In this document: in pieces, positions 45,491 to 57,664 of the stretch | How the letters are laid out: every line of letters begins with the position of its first letter | How positions within the stretch are numbered: position 1 is the stretch's first letter | The notes under the pieces: model-generated | Database searches by the model: none | The model's input: the letters and a program-made list of their open reading frames with translations, nothing else | Told to the model about the DNA's origin: nothing | Translations under genes and position numbers: made by a program | DNA from: Onthophagus taurus | Taxonomy: Eukaryota > Arthropoda > Insecta > Coleoptera > Scarabaeidae | Direction: 5' to 3' | Assembly (NCBI RefSeq): GCF_036711975.1 | Contig: NC_091972.1 | Location: forward strand, 24,371,001-24,435,000 | DNA: 64,000 bases

Positions 45491-45504
45491 GTTACTATGG
45501 TAAC
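45491..45504. promoter_or_regulatory. X-box (RFX/DAF-19-type site)
   Basis: GTTACTATGGTAAC matches the consensus GTHNYYATRRNAAC at every position and is nearly palindromic. It stands 83 bp upstream of the start of the small minus-strand gene, the usual distance for RFX-controlled ciliary genes. Confidence 0.65.
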
Positions 45505-45906
45505 AACAATAACTGGCTTATTCCACCTTCTCGATTTTTGTGTCGTTTATAAAATTGAATCTACCTAAATTATTATAAAGTTCAAAACTTCGACCAGACA
45601 TAAAATTTTGTATGTACCACAGGCATAATTAGCGGTTGTGGCTAATTATGCCAATAATGTTTGGGGCCTGAGACGTTAGTTGATGGCCACAAACGTCTTC
45701 ATTACGCCCATAAAACCTTACATGTTGATAAAGCATTTCACCTATCAATTTAAATGATAAATTATCAATTTAAATTAAAACATGAAATAATCTATTTGAT
45801 TGCAAATAGGGAAACTATTTTTAGTATTATTACTTCTAATTAATTTAAAAGAAATTAATAAAAATAAAACGATCTAATAATTTACTCATAACATTTATTA
45901 AAGTAT
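45505..45906. other. Spacer between the small gene and VPS25
   Basis: Holds the distal promoter of the small gene and the VPS25 3' UTR (a minus-strand AATAAA near 45894). Nothing else was recognised. Confidence 0.45.
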
Positions 45907-46440
45907 CTAAAAAAATTTTACACCTTGTTGATCATCAATGACCATAACCTCACATTTTCCTTGCGATTCCAAAACTTTTAAAATCTTAATAAAAACATTA
46001 ACATCTAGCCCGCAAAACTCCTCCGTTTGAATATCATCCCCTTGGGTAAGCTCATAAATAGTCATAACAGAATTTGTAGCACCAATTCCAGATATATAGT
46101 TATAAACAATACTCGCCCATTCATCCAAAGTGTGCCAATAAATCTCCCACATATTCTTTTGCTTATCTATGGGTGCTGCGTTTCCTGTATTTTGTAATTC
46201 ACCCAATATAGTTAATAAGGTATTCGAATCTAATTTCCTATTGATTTGGGTGTTATTAAAAACCGGCAAGTTTGTCGCTTCATGAATGTCTAAAGTGCTT
46301 TGTTTCGTTAGTTTGAAATATTCCAATATTAAGTTTCTCCAAGCGGCGATTTGCTTATTTCTTGTTTCTCGGTGCGGTTGTAAACTAAAAAAAGGTGGGA
46401 AATTGTACTGCCAGGGCCAAGATATTTGGATTTCCGACAT
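45907..46440 (-). CDS. Vps25: VPS25, ESCRT-II subunit
   Basis: ESCRT-II component that links to ESCRT-III during sorting of ubiquitinated cargo into multivesicular bodies. Single exon, 177 aa (human 176). N-terminal WPWQYNFPPFFSLQPHRETR carries the PPFF motif that binds the VPS22/VPS36 core. Two winged-helix domains follow (WH1 with QIAAWRNLILEYFKL; WH2 with SVMTIYELTQGDDIQTEEF and GLDVNVFIKILKVLESQGK), and the protein ends in the conserved GVKFF. I start at 46440 (MSEIQISW) because the upstream in-frame Met (46464) adds residues unlike the family. If loco continues past 64 kb, this gene is nested in its intron on the opposite strand. Confidence 0.96.
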   Translation of the reverse strand: MSEIQISWPWQYNFPPFFSLQPHRETRNKQIAAWRNLILEYFKLTKQSTLDIHEATNLPVFNNTQINRKLDSNTLLTILGELQNTGNAAPIDKQKNMWEIYWHTLDEWASIVYNYISGIGATNSVMTIYELTQGDDIQTEEFCGLDVNVFIKILKVLESQGKCEVMVIDDQQGVKFF

Positions 46441-47029
46441 TATTTTAAAATAATAAAATTTCAACTAAAATCTTGTCTGTTTTCGGGCGTGTATAAAGAC
46501 TTGACAGAAAAATTTTAAGGTTATGTTTGTCTAGAAACGTCATTGATCTCGCGCAATTTTACTACGTATGTGGGTAGTGTATATTTGGTTGACGCCATCA
46601 TGTAAATATTAGACAAAGATGAGCGATACAAATAAATTTTTGGAAGCTATAAATAAATAATTTATTACAAAATTGCGAATAAATCATATTTCTGATTCAT
46701 TAAAGATAAACCGATAGTTTTATGTGTTTTGATATTTTCGAATGAAAACACAAAGGAAAAATACACTTGGACGTAACAGTATTTTTAATTGTATTGTTTG
46801 CGCTCGTAAATCATTATAAAAAACGGGAAGAATGGTAAATTGACGTAAACTACGCAGGTATTGCTTTGCCTTTTGGATAAACAATACGTTTGTGCAATTA
46901 AGGCTTAGAAAACAAAGATAATAATACAAAAAAATGGGTTAATATTTGCATAATTGGCAACTCATGTGTGAAAGTTGAATGAATTTTTTGTTTTCAATGT
47001 TTTAAATTATATAAAAGATCGACTTTTTA
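46441..47029. other. VPS25 upstream flank
   Basis: Probable VPS25 promoter in the first ~150 bp. The rest is AT-rich and unassigned. No gene is seen. Confidence 0.4.
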
Positions 47030-47156
47030 TATAAATATCTTGCCAAGATCGACCGAAGGGTTTAAAGTAACCTTCTTTTTTTTTTTGCTCTGAGGCCCAG
47101 ATATAGATATTTCAGATTCATGATTTTCTTGGCGATCGACGTTATGGCCACCACTG
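47030..47156. mobile_element. hAT-type MITE, 5'-truncated copy
   Basis: Matches 47915-48060 (TTGCCAAGATCGAC, TCTGAGGCCCAGATATAGAT, CTTGGCGATCGAC) and ends GGCCACCACTG, a hAT-type terminus. The next 8 bp are ATTTAGAG. Confidence 0.6.
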
Positions 47157-47885
47157 ATTTAGAGCTTATAAATAAAAAATAGTAATAATTGAGTTCAATT
47201 TTTTTATGGATCAAGTCTTTATGGTCCATTACTAAAGTTTTATGTATAAAAAATATTTCCCCATCGCTTTTAGTTTATGAGTTATGATTGAATTAATTTT
47301 CGAAAATCAACAATTATGATGTTTAATCGATTTAGAGCTTATAAATAAAAAATGGTAATAATTGGGTTCAATCTTGTTATGGAGCTAGTCTTTATGGCCC
47401 ATTACTAAGGTTTTATGTATAAAAAGTATTTCCCCATCGCTTTTAGTTTTTGAGTTATAATTGAGTTAATTTTCGAAAATCAACAATTTTGATGTTTAAT
47501 CGGTTTACAGTTTATAAATAAAAAATGGTAATAATTGGGTTCAATCTTTTTATGGATCTAGTCTTTATGGTCCATTACTAAGGTTTTATGTATAAAAAAT
47601 ATTTCCCCAGCGCTTTCAGTTTATGAGGTATGATTGAGTTAATTTTCGAAAATCAACAATGTTGATGTTTAGTCGATTTAAAGCTACTAAATAAAGAACG
47701 GTTATAATTGGGTTTAATCTTTTTATAGATCTAGTCTTTAATGGCCCATTACTAAGGTTTTATGTAAAACGTAATAAATAAATAAGAGTAATAGATAAAG
47801 GTATTTCTCCATCGCTTTTAGTTTTTGAGTTATGATTGAGTTAATTTTCGAAAATCAACAATTTTGACGTTTAATCGATTTAGAG
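47157..47885. repeat. Tandem array, 173-bp unit, four copies
   Basis: Units start at 47157, 47330, 47503 and 47676 (ATTTAGAGCTTATAAATAAA with variants), 173 bp apart. The last is ~202 bp because of an extra AT-rich insert near 47768-47800. The array sits exactly between two hAT-type MITE ends. Confidence 0.9.
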
Positions 47886-48072
47886 CAGTGGTATCCACTA
47901 ATTTTAGATCAAAATCGACTTTTTGTATAAATGTCTTGCCAAGATCGACGGAAGGGTTTAAAGTAACCTTCCCTTTTTTTGCTCTGAGGCCCAGATATAG
48001 ATATTTCAGATTCATGATTTTCTTGGCGATCGACTCAAAACTGCTTTGAAGCGATCGACGTTTTGGACACTG
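47886..48072. mobile_element. hAT-type MITE, 187 bp
   Basis: Begins CAGTGGTATCCAC and ends GTTTTGGACACTG, imperfect inverted ends of hAT type. The 5' flank is ATTTAGAG; the 3' flank is ATATAAAA, a possible worn 8-bp duplication. Its inner sequence repeats the copy at 47030-47156. Confidence 0.62.
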
Positions 48073-49940
48073 ATATAAAAGATGTAATGAGTTTAAAATT
48101 TCCAATTCTAAAACAATTTATTTGAGTTTGCTGGTAATAACATTATGATCTAGTAAGCTGGTTTTAATGCTATTTTTAGATTTTTATGAATTAAAAACGT
48201 TCTAAATCACTTCTAAAACAGCCTGATAAAAACATGCCACATTTATTCCATCACCGTTAAAAACGTCTGGCGCCTACATTTGTGTCAACCTAACCGATTC
48301 CGCGAATATAGCCTATTCCTTGTGCACCTCGCCAAACTGTGCAAATAATTTTTCTTATCAATACGATAAAATTGTCGAACATCGTTTATATTTGATGTTA
48401 ATCACGTTAATTTTTTCCAGCAATTTCTAGTAGTTCACCTGATAATAATGTGTGCGGTTATTACGATAATAACAAAATGATTAATAATTAAGTCATTACT
48501 TTGAATATAATTTACGTTGTTTCTTGTAATTATACAGACTTTTAAAAATGAATGTTAAAAATAGAGCATAGTTTGTTATGTAATTTAGGAAATCTTATAC
48601 AATACATTTTTGTTACTTTTAATTCAAAGTTTGCCTCGAAGTATCCCTCGGTTGCCCAAGTATAAAACGGATGTTGTACGAATGGATTACTTTCACTTAA
48701 GAATCAGATCAAGGAGATACATATCTCAAAACGCTTAAAAAAATGGTAATGATGGATTGCAGTAATTTTATCCGCTTCCTAAAGTTTATAGAATTTCGAT
48801 ATTTTGAAATTAATTTTCAGTCACATGAAAAGAAATTTATCTATCTGTAGATTTGATGATATCTTTGTTAATGTGCTTAAAATTTCACTTCCGCCGGTGT
48901 TAAGTGAACGGTGCAAAGTAAACGATGATACAATAAGTATATCTGATCCTACTATACTTGTCAACTAAACTAATATATTTGCCATTAAAAGTACTGCTTG
49001 TATTTCATATGATTTAATATAATATAAACTTGAAGTAACAAGTTTGAATAATATAATACTTTTTTACTAAATAAATGAACCGGTTTTCTTTTTAGAAGTC
49101 TTTAACACTCCATAAATTTTTAAATTAATTTTATAAATACCGGATGTATAAATAAATTGTTTGAAAACATCCTGAGCGTTCTTAATAATAGTAATTATAT
49201 TAAAACGCAATATTTGGCATTTGTTGCTTAAATTGTTGCGGATATAAATTATTATATTAAATAAAAAAATGTTAATATAGAAGTATGAAAAAGGTTCTTA
49301 CGATAATGATTACCCTGAACATAATAAAAAAAGCTGCATAAATGCAGGTGAAGACTGTCTATCATTATGCATGATTGTCAATTTCTACAATTATTATAAC
49401 TTTGCTAAAATGAATACAAAATATTATGCAATAGATATAGTGTATAGGGTATTTTTTTAACTGAGAAGCGAATGTCTCGAAAACGTTTTATGTAACAATG
49501 ATTCAAAAAGTCGTTTTGTACGAAGGAAGAAACAGAATGACGTTAAAATTGTTTATCTACGACTCCTTGGATAAGTCATCATTACCGCACTCATTTGAGA
49601 TGATTTAAGTTACGTAATGAAGTTCATTACCGCACTGGTTTCATTACGTAAGGCATTTTTAGCCTAATCAGAACAGATTTAATTTATTGAAATGAGCAAC
49701 AATACAAAAGAAAAAGTGCTATCTACTTACAGAGAAACAATACTATTTATTATAAACATTAATTGTTGTGTTTTTACATTTCAAAACACTTATTCCAAAT
49801 GAGTAAACATGTTGTTGAAACTGACAATTCAAAATTGTCAACAATCATTTCAAAATTTTTTTATATAAGTATATCAAATAGATTTTTCTAAAGAAATTGA
49901 TTTTTTAGTAATTTTTAGCAGTCGTAGATAAAATGCTGTA
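48073..49940. other. Unassigned AT-rich sequence
   Basis: No gene or clear element. Near 49580-49660 CATTACCGCACT occurs twice with GTTACGTAATGAA-type palindromic bits, probably MITE remains. Confidence 0.35.
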
Positions 49941-50070
49941 TATCACACGTGGGCTAGAGCATAATTACAGTACTCGTGTGATTACTCGACTCAGTCTACG
50001 ACCTCGTCGTGCAATTCTCCACACTCGTACTGTAATTATGTTTCTAGCCCACTTGTAATATAAATAACTA
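49941..50070. repeat. 130-bp hairpin (MITE-like)
   Basis: A 40-bp arm at 49941-49980 (CACGTGGGCTAGAGCATAAT) is inverted at 50031-50070 with a few mismatches around a 50-bp loop. No target duplication was identified. Confidence 0.7.
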
Positions 50071-51404
50071 TTAAAATTGCCTTAATGTTATTTACAAGGA
50101 CATATGCAGGTTACGACTAATTTTTGATAGCAAAACCTGAATTTTCTCTTCTTCGTAATTTGGGATTTAGACCTATACATACTAATATGTGCCTCATTAT
50201 GGTCCATCTTGCAATGCTGATGTCCAGCGTCTCAACGCCCTCGGCCATTTTCTCAACCCCTTCTCAGTTTTTGGCTTCTTATTTCTGATGTCGTCGCTTC
50301 GTTGTCTGTCTGTTAAAGTGAAGCTGATTATGGCTTTTTGCATTCTTATTTTGGGTAGCCCTGAACAGCTTTATCACCAAACACGACTGCTTTATGTAGG
50401 TTGTAAAATAAAAGGTTAAAAACTGTCAAATGTCTCAATCGAATTTAATTATTTTTTGATAAATATTAAAATAATTTTAATGAGATTTATAAATGCTTTA
50501 TTTTGAAACCAAACGCCCCTTAGTTCCTTTAAAAAGCAAAAAAAGGTTAGGTTAAGGATTCAAAAACGCCGCCATATTTTTTTTGACGTTAATGTTTTCG
50601 TAAGTAGGTCGAGTTTGGACTCATTTTAAAGGATTTTGAATTTCCTTTACGATGCAATAGGTAGAAATAGATTTGTTGCCCCGTTATTGAAAGATATCGG
50701 CTAACCTGGTATAGTACAATAAGCTTTTTACAAACTTTTGATTTAAAGAGTTTTATAACAACTGATCTTTGAAGTCTAAGATTTTTGAATCGTGTTACAA
50801 AGATTTTAATCACCAAGATGTGCAAGATACATTAGAAATGATATCAGTATCTGACAGTATCTACGTAAATGGAAAATCGTGTAAATCGAAATTCGATAAA
50901 TATACAGGATGTTTTTTTTCCATGTTTAGTATAGAGATCTTGAAAACTAGCGGAGATAGAGAGACGATTAAATAGGGAAAGAACTGCAGTTTCATGAACT
51001 CAATTTAATAAGCTTCTTGTTTTTTGGATAAAATGCATGGCTAACTAGATATATCGAAAAAACCGTTTTTTTGTTCTATCGTTCGATACCTATGGCTCCG
51101 TTATTATTGATTTTAGCAGAAATGTGTAAAGGAAAAATTTGTAGGTTATTACATGTTTAATAAAACAATCTAACTGATCTTTTTTAGTTAAGCAACCATT
51201 TTTGAGTTATGACACAAACTTGTAATTTTGCTAATGGAAACTATAGTTGGCCATGACTTGTGTCACTTCGAACTTGTTTCTGAAGAAGGTTGCAACATGG
51301 CATCCGAAACGTCAAACATTTTTTCAAAAAACGCACGTCTTAATCCGAAAGAGTCTAGGTCTAGTGTTAGTTCTAGTGATAGTGCTAGTGTTAGTTGTAG
51401 TGTT
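50071..51404. other. Unassigned sequence with a short minisatellite
   Basis: No gene recognised. TAGTGTTAGT-like units repeat at 51357-51402. GAAGGTTGCAACATGGCATC near 51284 resembles retroelement tails seen in insect genomes. Confidence 0.35.
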
Positions 51405-52448
51405 TTTTGGCACTTGATGAGAGTTGCGATATTAGCGATACAGCACAACTGGCTATATTTTTACGTGGTATTGACATCAAATTTAATATTACCGAAGAAT
51501 TGTGTTCACTGATTCCAATGAAAGGAACTACAACCGGCCAAGACCTGTACGATGAACTAAAGTCTGTGTTAGAAAATTTTTCAATTTTATTAGAAAAGAT
51601 TATTGATATATCGACAGATGGAGCACGAGCAATGTCAAGGGAAATATTCGTTAACCACTGCATAATTCACCAGAAAAATTGATGTGCGAAAAGATTGAGT
51701 TTGCCAAATGTCACAGTACCAATAATTAAAAAAATCAATTTTATAAAGTCGCGCGCATTAAATCACCGTGAATTTAAAGAATTCCTGAAAGATTTAGAAA
51801 CTGAATATGGCGATGTGGATTTTAATACCGAAGTACGTTGGCTTAGTAGAGATGCAATGTTAAAAAGAGTATACAACTTAAAAAGCGAAATACACTTGTT
51901 CTTGGATATGAACAGTGCGATTTTGGATTTCTTATCGACATGACTTAGCATCTCAATGATCTTAATGTGGAAATTCAAGGCAAAGGAAGGTTTTTTTCAC
52001 AATTTGTATGATAAAATTCAGGGCTTTGAGCGCAAATTAAAATTGTGGAAACAGCATCTTTTGCAGAATAATGTGTCTCACTTTCCACATATAGAAAAAG
52101 AAAACGTTACTACTTCTCAAAAATACTCACAATATATAGACATTTTAATCAACGAATTTCAATTACGATTCCAAATGTTCAAAGCTGAGAAGACAGCGGT
52201 TTCCATGAAAATGTTTTCCTCGCCATTTAATATCGATGTGGATACAGTTCCCGAAGACTGCCGAATGGAAGTGGTTGACATGCAGAATAATACCGATTTA
52301 AAAAATGTATTTTTCTCAGTAAACATCGAAAATTTTTATATATCTTATGTCAGCCCCGAGAAATTTCCGCTAGATTTCTCATTAAAAATTTCAAGTAAAT
52401 TCGTTTTTCTGTTCTTTTCTTGTTTGTTTTTATTGTACATTAAAATTT

Positions 52449-54542
52449 ATACAGGGTGATTCATAAGTAATGGGCCAAATTGTAAATGTACGTTCAGGAG
52501 GCCAAAATAATAATATTTTCATTAACAATAATGGGTCTTAGTCTGCTCCTTACTGAGATACAGGATGTTAAAGCGAAAAAAATAAAATAGATTTTTGTTA
52601 ATAGATCAGCTACTTTTCTACATAATGACTCATAGTTGACTTATAGTTTTTGTAAGGGTAAACAATAATGTGTGAGAGGATTTGAGTTAACTCGTAGATG
52701 TCGCCACATGCGCCATATGAATTAGATGAAATCAGCAACAAATTTTTTATCGCTCATTATTTTACAACATACTTGTTTAATCATCATTTCTGTAGAAAAA
52801 AGCTATACTTCTTTGATCTTGAAAATATTAACGATTTTCGAGATATTTGAATTTTACTAATTCACTACACTACATTTCACGGTGGTCGACGTAACATTAA
52901 TCTGTTAAGACACAAGCATGGCATGGAATGTTGACATTTACCTAACCGTAATTGATAATTGATAACAATATTAAACTGAAACCATAAAAAAATTACGTAA
53001 TAAAACAATTTATTGTACGCCAGTTAATAAAACGAAATACAACATTAGAACAGACTTGAACTAAGACCACTTACGACAACTGTTATCAAAACCTACATGT
53101 TAATGTTGTGCGAAGTTAAATTAAATTTAAGCTTAATTATGAGCTACTGCAAAAGGTTTTCAACATGACCACCACCAGCATTTATACACGCATTTAACCG
53201 TTTGGTTAAGGATTGTCTGACTTTAAAAAATGTAGCAGGATTATTTCGTATTGAATTGGCTGCATCTTGAATTCTATTCCATAACTCGTCTCGTGTATTT
53301 ATAGTAGGTTCAGCATAGACCATTGATTTCATGTAACCCCACACATGGTGGCCACTGAAATTCACTACCACGTCCAATCCAACGGTGAGGGAATGTTTCA
53401 TTCAGATGTTCGCGCACAGCACGTGAAAAATGTGGAGGAGCACCGTCTTGCATGAACCACATATTTCTTCTTAGTTGTAATGGAAGATCTCCCAAGAGGT
53501 CGACTAAGTCATTATTTAAAAAAATTAAATATGACTCTCCATTTAAATTAGGAGGTAATTCAACTGCACCACACATTTATTTTAAACTCGTGCTGGAAAT
53601 GTCTATCTTTTTTTAAACGAGGGTTTTCGGTTTCCCAGGCATGACTATTTCGCCAATTAAAAACTCCGCGTCTGGTAAAGGTTGCTTCATCCGTGAAAAG
53701 AATGTTATTTAGGAATGTTGGATTATTATTCAATTTTCCTTTTAGCCACTGACAAAATTGAACTCTGATTCGATAATCTGTTGGAAGTAAATTTTGCACA
53801 GGTATAAAATGATAGGGATATAAATTTTCCTTGTGTAGTCACCATTCTAGTCACGGATGGTTGGCTTATTCCAGTTGCTGCAGACAATCGACGAGTGCTT
53901 ATTTCAGAATTTTGCGCAATTCTTACCAAAATTTCATCTTCTTGCTGCGGAGTGATAATCTTAGGACGTCCTGTATGATATTTTGGACGAAATGAACCTG
54001 TTTCACCCAATCGATTATAAATATTTTGAAATATCTTCCGGTTTGGCTGCCTTCTGTAAGGGTACATTTCACGATATTTTCTGGATGCTGCTTGCCCAGA
54101 AAAACGTTCTTGTGCGTAAACGCATAACATGTCTCTCATTTCTTCGTTTGAAAAGTGATTATGTCTCGGCATTTTGATTTATGTTAGGACAAGAATGAAT
54201 CAGTTTACTTAACAATAAAATGTTTTAAACTATTCATTAAACGTAAAAGCTCATTGACGTTTCATAATTCATATGGCGCATGTGGCGACATCTACGAGTT
54301 AACTCAAATCCTCTCACACATTATTGTTTACCCTTACAAAAACTATAAGTCAACTATGAGTCATTATGTAGAAAAGTAGCTGATCTATTAACAAAAATCT
54401 ATTTTATTTTTTTCGCTTTAACATCCTGTATCTCAGTAGGGAGCAGACTAAGACCCATTATTGTTAATGAAAATATTATTATTTTGGCCTCCTGAACGTA
54501 CATTTACAATTTGGCCCATTACTTATGAATCACCCTGTATAT
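52449..54542 (-). mobile_element. Tc1/mariner-type element N, ~2.1 kb, with ~280-bp TIRs
   Basis: Tips TATACAGGGTGATTCATAAG and the inverse CTTATGAATCACCCTGTATA. The arms 52449-52730 and ~54262-54542 are nearly identical. It is inserted at TA in the hAT remnant. It carries one minus-strand transposase gene (see 53144-54172), unlike the arm-only elements elsewhere in the window. Confidence 0.92.
53144..54172 (-). pseudogene. Mariner-type transposase of element N, frameshifted, third catalytic Asp deleted
   Basis: N-terminal helix-turn-helix part at 53830-54172 (MPRHNHFSNEEMRDMLCVYA; KYHTGRPKIITPQQEDEILV; RRLSAATGISQPSVTRMV). A frameshift near 53800 is followed by LLPTDYRIRVQFCQWLKGK and NNILFTDEATFTRRGVFNWR with the first Asp. 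A second shift lies near 53575, then NMWFMQDGAPPHFSRAVREH with the second Asp and HRWIGRGSEFQWPP. There the sequence jumps to WGYMKSMVYAEP, losing the SPDLxPxDFFL segment with the last catalytic residue. The C terminus is intact to 53144. Inactive. Confidence 0.88.
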
Positions 54543-54701
54543 GAAATCTTTACTTTTTTTTTTAATTCTATATTTTTTTATCCTAATGTTTACTATAAAT
54601 AAAGTTTTGTAAATTATTAATAGGTGTTACTTGACGTGCGGCCCGCCAAAAAATTTTAAAATTTAAATTGGCCCGTTGATTAAAAAGGTTGCTCACCCCT
54701 G

Positions 54702-55465
54702 GTTTATTGTATAATTTAGTTTGTCTTCGGCATCTTCAGAGACTTCGACAAAATTTTATGAAAATAATAATTTCAACGTTAATAATTAACGAAATGTTTT
54801 ACACGCTAACTGTTACACGTTAATACTTGCATTATATGATGTATGTTACATATATGATTACACATGTTAAAATCAAAATGGTTGAACTACGTCTAAGACT
54901 TACATATCGGAGTTAACAGTTTAAAAAGTTTATCAAGACCTCGTTTTATACAATGTTCGATATAGTTATCTTTGGAATTGTTATTTTCATAAAATTTGAC
55001 GAAGTCAATGAAGATGCCACTTTAGGCGAAACTAGTAAGACAAATTAAATTATACATTAAACCAGTTAAAATACAATGAATTCGTTGTAAAAATTACGCC
55101 TCATATTATTTTTATTTCTCGCGCGGTACCTGCTTGATTTTGAGTTTCGGGACACCTCTATATGGTCATCAACGGAATATTATAAAATTTAAATACAGAA
55201 TTAGAATCGACATGAATACACAAGAATATTATACGCCAATATAGCCAACGAAAATGTTGTGGTTTTTGTTTTTGCTGGATTTTACGCCACCTGTTACCAC
55301 GCCATCTAAGGCCATCCTACGTACAGCATGTATTTTCTTAAATTAAATTACAGATTTCTAAATTACCGTACATTTTTGTACGGTATTGACCTTTGGGCCG
55401 TACACCGTACATTTGGTGGAAGTACCGTACATGCGCGGTAATTACCGTATATATGGCAACACTGC
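54702..55465. other. Unassigned sequence
   Basis: Mostly AT-rich. At ~55136-55162 a fragment resembles the right tip of element H (TTGAGTTTCGGGACACCTCT). No gene is seen. Confidence 0.35.
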
Positions 55466-55544
55466 TTAACACGTTCGCTGCCGACTTGAATTAACTCGTA
55501 TGTAAACCATGGTTAACGGTGTCGCTCGGCAGCGAACGTGTTAA
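55466..55544. mobile_element. 79-bp piggyBac-like MITE
   Basis: TTAACACGTTCGCTGCCGA at the left and its perfect complement at the right, each starting in TTAA; the perfect arms extend 2 bp beyond, for 21 bp in all. The loop is ~40 bp. TTAA ends fit piggyBac-type target use. Confidence 0.75.
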
Positions 55545-57664
55545 GCATGTTCTGAATCCTAAATTGATTTTCCAAAATCGAGTGTTCTCTGATTTTTTGA
55601 ACAAATGTCTGCTAGAGCAGATTTTTTTTAGAAAAAGTCGAATAACTCGAGAATGGTCGAATCAAACTGCAAAAGTAAAGATATTCATAAACCTTGAAAA
55701 TAGACAAATCCAAATATGTATGTAAAAATACATGTTTGGATTTCTGAAATAATTTGGAAATCTGAAAATATTTTAGTCGGCATTTGATTATACTTAAATC
55801 TGAATTCTCAAATTTTTATTTTGGCCAGCACCCCATAAACGTGTAATGAACGGTCTCGCTGGGACACTCGGTATATTTCGAAACGAACTTATTTGCTGGT
55901 AACTAAAACAGATACAATAATAACAATAAGGTAGAAATAAGAATGTTATATATTTTTCAAATAGTTGTTGCTGCGAAAATTGTTTCTTACGTATTTCCAA
56001 ATTCATACAACTGTCAGTTTAGCCCCCAATCCATCTGTTATTTTTATACGACAGGTGGTTTTAAACATCTGTTATTTTTTTTCAAGGTATTTAATTTTAT
56101 AATTTTTTCTACTTCAATACCTTATAAACATTTCAAGCAGAACAGGTAGAAAACAATCTTGTGTTTACCTGTATGACCTTCTAAAATTTCTGATTCTAAG
56201 ATAATTTTAAACTATATTAACATTTAATTTATAAAGATCTCAATTTTTGCTTGACTTTACATTTGCTTTTCTAATTAAAATCATCTCCCCACCCAGAAAA
56301 TCTTTTTCCAACAAACCGTATAGTGATTCACTGATCACAACTTTATCGTTCATTGTAATGTGGCCTCGGAGTTGCCTCCGTAGAGAAATGTGTCCCCAGT
56401 CGCATCGCACTTTTTGTTGAGTCAACACGCGTTCGTTGTATTCCGAACGTGAAGATGAACAAAACCGTACATTAAACCAAACACGTTACAACTACATACT
56501 ACGGGTTGGTCGGCTGTTGGTTGATTGACCAATATTAATAGAGAGAGAACGAGAGAAAGAGTCTGGGAAGCATTTAAGTGACTTTAACTAATATAATAGC
56601 AGTTAGTGACATGCTGTGTCTGTTCTATTTCACTACATCAAACATCGTTCTAATAGTTTTGGATACCACTCATTTTAATGTGCAATAATAAAATGGAAAT
56701 ATGTTCGTAAGTAGTTTAGATCTAAACCGAGAATGTGAAAGTTAAATTAATACTTTAATTGAATTTTGATTAAATTATAAATTCGAATTTTATTTAAATT
56801 ATACGTTGGTAATTGATTTAATCCGGGCTCCGTAAAGTATTAAACGAGTAAAATAGGTAACAGCAACCAAAACATCAATGATTTATTATTAATTCCAGTT
56901 AAACAAGAAAAAGCGGTGACTAATCTTTTGGAGTTATTAAAACTTAAATTATTTGGTCCCGCATTCATCTAATTTCCTATAAAACGGAAACGTCATTTCC
57001 TTTTTTACAACAACAAACCGCAACCTGCACGAAACGATTTCAGTTTTGTTGTAAAATCCTGTTTTTGTTCTTTTGCCGCTCTTTAATTTACTCCACCAAT
57101 TAAGACCGTTTGAAATGAGTTGAGCGAATTGTTCTTCAGTTACTCATCATGAATTCCACTCATATTGTGCTTTTTTTCTGAATATGAAGCAATTCGTTCA
57201 TTGAAAAAAAACAAGTTCTTTGAATTTGTTTTGATATCAATCTTTGTTTTGTTTGTTAATAACAAATAATAAATAAAAATGTAACAAAGAGTACTACTTG
57301 GGATCATTGTATTTATATGAAATAATCAAAACTGTTTTAGCTTTTTATTATCTTGAATGAACTTATTTGTTCAATAATATTAAAGTTAAAAACGTCCATG
57401 GCAAATTTTATGGTATCATATATTTGTGGTGATCAAAAACAACTTATTTTGATATCTAAAGGAGATTAGGGCTATCTTCTTAAAAACTGTTTTGCGTCTT
57501 TATCTATATACACCAGGTTTATTAAGTTTTTTACATGTCTATAAATAATCATGATTACTTATAGGCATTTAAAAAAACTGTTTTGATTGTCCTTGTTATT
57601 ATGGGATTAGATACGCAATTAACTTTCAAGTTTTCTGTGAAAATTAATTTATTTTGAAATTTCG
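55545..57664. other. Unassigned sequence, possibly including a promoter
   Basis: No coding exon found. 56440-57100 is less repetitive and has a GA-rich run (AGAGAGAGAACGAGAGAAAG near 56540). It could hold an alternative promoter, for instance of loco, but nothing proves this. AATGAACGGTCTCGCTGG near 55846 recurs inverted at ~27585 inside element I. Confidence 0.3.

Larger units (their letters stand above)
51405..54701 (+). mobile_element. hAT (SPIN/Buster-like, GTF2IRD2-type) transposon remnant, split by a mariner
   Basis: Coding pieces on the plus strand: LDESCDISDTAQLAIFLRGI (from ~51408), LCSLIPMKGTTTGQDLYDEL, IIDISTDGARAMS, then SRALNHREFKEFLKDL, WLSRDAMLKRVYNLKSEIHL and KLKLWKQHLLQNNVSHFPH up to 52459. 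Stops and frameshifts break it. The mariner at 52449-54542 interrupts it. The 3' end resumes after 54542 and finishes at 54701 with TTGGCCCGTTGATTAAAAAG and GGTTGCTCACCCCTG, a typical hAT terminus. No left terminus was found. Confidence 0.85.

Noticed and set aside
47830..48105. 91-codon minus-strand frame
   Set aside because: Lies over a hAT-type MITE that is repeated at 47030-47156; no known protein.
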